From assembly GCF_003576405.1 (NCBI RefSeq), contig NZ_QWGT01000004.1, positions 1-32,877 on the forward strand: a stretch of 32,877 bases of DNA, written 5' to 3'. The notes under the pieces were generated by a model. The model ran no database searches, was not told the DNA's origin, and worked only from the letters and a program-made list of their open reading frames with translations. The DNA comes from Clavibacter lycopersici (lineage in GTDB: Bacteria; Actinomycetota; Actinomycetes; Actinomycetales; Microbacteriaceae). A program made the position numbers and the translations under genes. How positions within the stretch are numbered: the first letter of the stretch is position 1; every line of letters starts with the position of its first letter. Shown here in pieces: positions 30,643 to 32,877 of the stretch.

Positions 30643-31124
30643 TACTCGATCGTCCGGCCGACGAGGTCGGTGCGCGACGCGTAGAAGGTGAGGCGGAACT
30701 TGCCGACCTGGACCTCGGCGCCGTCCTGCAGGAGGGCCGTGTCGATGCGCACGCCGTCGAAGTAGGTGCCGTTGAGCGAGCCGAGGTCCTTGACCTGGAA
30801 GGACGTGCCCTGCCGCACGAACTCCGCGTGACGACGGGACACGGTCACGTCGTCGAGGAAGATGTCGGCGTCGGGGTGCCGGCCGGCGACCGTCACGTCG
30901 GCGTCGAGGAGGAAGCGCGCGCCCTGGTTGGGGCCCCGGCGGACGACGAGGAGGGCGGATCCCGACGGGAGCGCCGTGACGGCGTCCTTCTCCTCGGCGG
31001 AGACGGCGCCGTCGAGGCCCGCGAGGGCCGCTCCGAGCTCGTCGCGGAAGGTGGCCGTGGTGTCCGTGCTCGTGTACTGCTCGGGCACGCGCGTGGCGCC
31101 GTGACCCTCTTCGCGTCCATCCAT
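30642..31124 (-). CDS. garA: GarA/OdhI-type FHA regulator of 2-oxoglutarate metabolism
   Basis: GarA/OdhI binds and inhibits 2-oxoglutarate dehydrogenase in its unphosphorylated form; phosphorylation by PknG/PknB-type kinases switches it off by self-binding. The 160-residue product has an N-terminal Thr pair in TDTTATFRDEL (Thr22, Thr23), matching the phospho-sites of GarA and OdhI. Its FHA domain (about 57-148) has conserved Gly81-Arg82, Ser96, Arg98-His99 and Asn118 in GSLNGTYFDG. ATG 31124 has AGGAGGT 7 nt upstream, so the longer upstream frame is not used. ftsR follows with a one-base overlap. Phosphorylation by the nearby PASTA kinase is plausible but not shown. Confidence 0.94.
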   Translation of the reverse strand: MDGREEGHGATRVPEQYTSTDTTATFRDELGAALAGLDGAVSAEEKDAVTALPSGSALLVVRRGPNQGARFLLDADVTVAGRHPDADIFLDDVTVSRRHAEFVRQGTSFQVKDLGSLNGTYFDGVRIDTALLQDGAEVQVGKFRLTFYASRTDLVGRTIE

Positions 31125-31147
31125 GGTCGTACCTCCTGTGACCTGAC

Positions 31148-31153
31148 AGCGTA
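31148..31153 (-). promoter_or_regulatory. -10 box (TACGCT) for the FHA gene
   Basis: TACGCT on the minus strand fits TANNNT and predicts a start about 17 nt before the ATG, leaving room for the AGGAGGT site. It lies between dctA and the FHA gene, so garA-ftsR can be expressed independently of dctA. Confidence 0.5.
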
Positions 31154-31170
31154 ACGGATCGGACACGGCC

Positions 31171-31210
31171 GGGACCACGGCCGGAGGCACCCGGGCGTGG
31201 CCCCGGTCCC
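31171..31210 (-). terminator. Possible dctA terminator hairpin
   Basis: GGGACC (31171-31176) pairs with GGTCCC (31205-31210), with further GGCC pairing inside. An outer pair, CTGACAG (31143-31149) with CTGTCAG (31210-31216), spans the dctA stop and the FHA -10 region. The structure is imperfect and lacks a U-run. Confidence 0.4.
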
Positions 31211-31212
31211 TG

Positions 31213-32598
31213 TCAGCGGGAGGAGGCGCGCGGCTCCTCGCCGAGCTCACCGGACCGCGTGACGTCGGCCTCCAGCGCCTCGGCCGGCGCCTCCAGCTCC
31301 GCCTCGTGCTCGGTGCCCATGCTCTTCTCGTCGAACGGGTCGCCGCCGCCGAGGACGAGGGCGACGCGGTCGGCGTCGATGCCGCGGGTCCACGTGCCGA
31401 TGAGGAGCGTCGCCACGGCGTTGCCGGTGAAGTTCGTGAGGGCGCGCGCCTCGGACATGAACCGGTCGATGCCCACGATGAGTCCGACGCCGTCCACGAG
31501 GTCCGGGCGGTGCGACTGCAGGCCGCCCGCGAGGGTCGCGAGGCCGGCACCCGTGACGCCCGCGGCGCCCTTCGACGCGATGATCATGAAGACGAGGAGC
31601 GACACCTGCTCGCCGAGGGCCAGGGGGCTGCCGAGCGCGGTCGCGATGAAGAGCGACGCCATCGTGAGGTAGATGGCCGTGCCGTCGAGGTTGAACGAGT
31701 AGCCCGTGGGGACGGTGATCCCGACGACGGGCTTCGAGACGCCGACGTGCTCCATCTTCGCGATGAGGCGCGGCAGCGCGACCTCGGACGAGGAAGTGGA
31801 CACGATGAGCAGGTACTCGCGGCCGAGGTAGCGCATGAGCTTGAAGATGCTGACGCGGGCGACGAGCCAGAGCAGCGAGCCGAGGATCACGACGATGAAC
31901 AGCGCGCACGTGATGTAGAAGCCGATCATGAGGGTGGCGAGGCTGATGACGGCCTGGAACCCGGTGGCGCCGACGACCGCGGCGATGGCGCCGAACGCGC
32001 CGAGCGGGGCGACCCACATCACCATGCTGAGGATGCGGAACACGAGGATCTGGATGTTGCGGATGCCCTCGAGCACGGGCTCGCCGCGCTTGCCGAGCTG
32101 CTGCAGCGCGAAGCCGACGAGGAGCGCCACGAACAGCGTCTGGAGGATGCTGCCCGAGGTGAGCGACGACAGCAGCGACGTCGGGATGATCGAGAGCAGG
32201 AAGTCCGTCTCGCCCGCCGCCTCCGTGGAGCCCTCCGGTGCGCGCAGGCCGCTGAGGTCGAGGCCCTCGCCCGGGTGGACGAGGTTGCCGACCACGAGGC
32301 CGATCGCGAGCGCGAACGTCGACATGACGATGAAGTAGAGGAGTGCGAGGCCGCCGACCCGCCCGACCGTGGCGGCCTTCGCGACCGAGCCGACGCCGAG
32401 CACGATGGTGCAGAAGATGATGGGCGCGATCATCATCTTGATGAGCGCGACGAACGCGTCGCCGATGGGCTTGAGCGCGACGCCCGTCTCGGGGGCGACG
32501 AGCCCGACGGTGACGCCGAGGATCACCGCGACGATGACGGCGATGTAGAGGTAGTGCTGGCGGTCCAGGCGACGGAGCGCGGCGATGGGGTTGGTCAT
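31213..32598 (-). CDS. dctA: DctA-like dicarboxylate/amino acid:cation symporter
   Basis: DAACS-family transporters take up C4-dicarboxylates (succinate, fumarate, malate) or acidic amino acids with protons or sodium. The 461-residue product has about eight membrane helices and the hairpin signatures. The serine-rich STSSSEVALPRLIAKMEHVG motif is followed by VGITVPTGYSFNLDGTAIY, whose sequence is DctA-like rather than GltP-like; a later segment is GIDRFMSEARALTNFTGNAVAT. The hydrophilic C-terminal tail is Glu-rich. ATG 32598 has AAGGAC about 7 nt upstream; the longer frame to 32697 runs through promoter DNA. The divergent sensor gene supports a C4-dicarboxylate role, which remains an inference. 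Confidence 0.92.
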   Translation of the reverse strand: MTNPIAALRRLDRQHYLYIAVIVAVILGVTVGLVAPETGVALKPIGDAFVALIKMMIAPIIFCTIVLGVGSVAKAATVGRVGGLALLYFIVMSTFALAIGLVVGNLVHPGEGLDLSGLRAPEGSTEAAGETDFLLSIIPTSLLSSLTSGSILQTLFVALLVGFALQQLGKRGEPVLEGIRNIQILVFRILSMVMWVAPLGAFGAIAAVVGATGFQAVISLATLMIGFYITCALFIVVILGSLLWLVARVSIFKLMRYLGREYLLIVSTSSSEVALPRLIAKMEHVGVSKPVVGITVPTGYSFNLDGTAIYLTMASLFIATALGSPLALGEQVSLLVFMIIASKGAAGVTGAGLATLAGGLQSHRPDLVDGVGLIVGIDRFMSEARALTNFTGNAVATLLIGTWTRGIDADRVALVLGGGDPFDEKSMGTEHEAELEAPAEALEADVTRSGELGEEPRASSR

Positions 32599-32690
32599 GG
32601 GACGTCCTTGTCTCGTGAGCGGCGCCGGCGCACGGGTGCGCCAGGCGGTCCTCGTCAGGATGACCCACGCGCGGGGGCGCCCTCGCGTTG

Positions 32691-32704
32691 TGTTCATAAT
32701 GTTC
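32691..32704. promoter_or_regulatory. AT-rich TGTTC direct repeat in the dctA/sensor intergenic region
   Basis: In the 141-bp divergent gap (32599-32739), TGTTC occurs at 32691-32695 and 32700-32704 with a 9-bp period, separated by ATAA. It is the only AT-rich spot there and includes CATAAT/TAATGT, which could act as a -10 box for the sensor gene. A response-regulator site is a guess. Confidence 0.4.
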
Positions 32705-32739
32705 CTGCCGGGTGCCGGCCGCGGACGCGAGGAGGCAGC

Positions 32740-32877
32740 ATGGCCCGACGCGCGCTCTCCGACCTCGTCCGCCGCCGGCGTGTGGGCCTCCCCCGCGGGA
32801 TCGCCGCGCGGCTCCTGGCGGTCCAGCTCGCGGTCCTCGTGCTGGTCGCCGTGGTCGCGGCCGCGGCGCTGTGGGCC
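32740..32877 (+). CDS. N-terminus of a membrane sensor protein, probably DctS/CitA-type histidine kinase (cut by window edge)
   Basis: The 46 visible codons start at an ATG with GAGGAGG 4-5 nt upstream and remain open to the window end. They encode an Arg-rich cytoplasmic start (MARRALSDLVRRRRVG), then GIAARLLAVQLAVLVLVAVV, the beginning of a membrane helix. Sensor kinases of the DctS/DcuS/CitA group begin this way, and divergent placement from dctA is common for them. No catalytic or sensing domain lies within the window, so the kinase assignment rests on context. Confidence 0.6.
   Translation, partial: MARRALSDLVRRRRVGLPRGIAARLLAVQLAVLVLVAVVAAAALWA

Noticed and set aside
29476-30684. Open frames on the plus strand running through the tandem repeat
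   Set aside because: The 46-bp period cycles all frames and lacks stops by composition; the frames have no Shine-Dalgarno or recognisable domain and run antisense to ftsR.
1-32877. Mobile element, prophage or horizontally acquired island
   Set aside because: No transposase, integrase, tRNA or terminal repeats were found, and base composition and codon use look uniform; gene order follows other actinobacteria.

Overview
The window is a contiguous stretch of a high-GC (roughly 70% or more) actinobacterial chromosome. Four things point to Microbacteriaceae, most likely Clavibacter or a close relative: a division and cell-wall (dcw) cluster headed by mraZ, mycothiol metabolism (mycothione reductase), a PASTA-type Ser/Thr kinase next to a class II DAHP synthase, and a GarA/OdhI-type FHA protein beside FtsR. 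An unusual MurE substrate motif fits a lineage whose peptidoglycan carries diaminobutyrate rather than meso-diaminopimelate. The genus is an inference. No rRNA, tRNA, CRISPR array, prophage or insertion sequence was seen.

Layout. (1) Positions 1-11426, minus strand: mraZ, rsmH, an ftsL-like gene, ftsI, murE, murF, mraY, murD, ftsW and the 5' part of murG. Most are tightly spaced or overlapping. A three-copy 10-bp-period operator lies upstream of mraZ, and two strong hairpins separate the cluster from a DUF3040 membrane protein gene. (2) 12239-17270: a polyprenyl diphosphate synthase, an Rv2175c-like HTH protein (minus), a secreted three-LysM protein with a lysozyme-like domain, and a PknL-type kinase with four PASTA domains. 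(3) 17352-20542, minus: aroG, plsC and a ROK glucokinase, facing away from a long-chain acyl-CoA synthetase (20675-22501). The order idsA, Rv2175c, pknL, aroG, plsC, fadD15 resembles the mycobacterial order. (4) 22532-27963, minus: pyc, mtr and def. (5) 28041-28853: an orphan ParA. (6) 28947-31124, minus: garA/odhI, ftsR and a second MerR gene; a five-copy 46-bp tandem repeat seeded by the 3' end of ftsR lies between the two MerR genes. (7) 31213 to the end: dctA, divergent from the start of a membrane sensor gene, probably its C4-dicarboxylate sensor kinase.

How the genes fit together. The dcw genes make lipid II (MurE, MurF, MraY, MurD, MurG) and use it at the septum (FtsW, FtsI, FtsL). The PASTA kinase, LysM protein and Rv2175c-like regulator probably sense and adjust the wall. 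The polyprenyl synthase may supply isoprenoid precursors. Pyruvate carboxylase, GarA/OdhI and DctA all act around the TCA cycle. Three plus-strand genes (polyprenyl synthase, pknL, parA) have a TANNNT -10 box ending 6-7 nt before a GTG start and no Shine-Dalgarno, so their mRNAs are probably leaderless. Most of the window is ordinary housekeeping DNA. The most unusual items are the ftsR-derived repeat, the MurE motif change, and a palindrome filling the spacer of the second MerR promoter.
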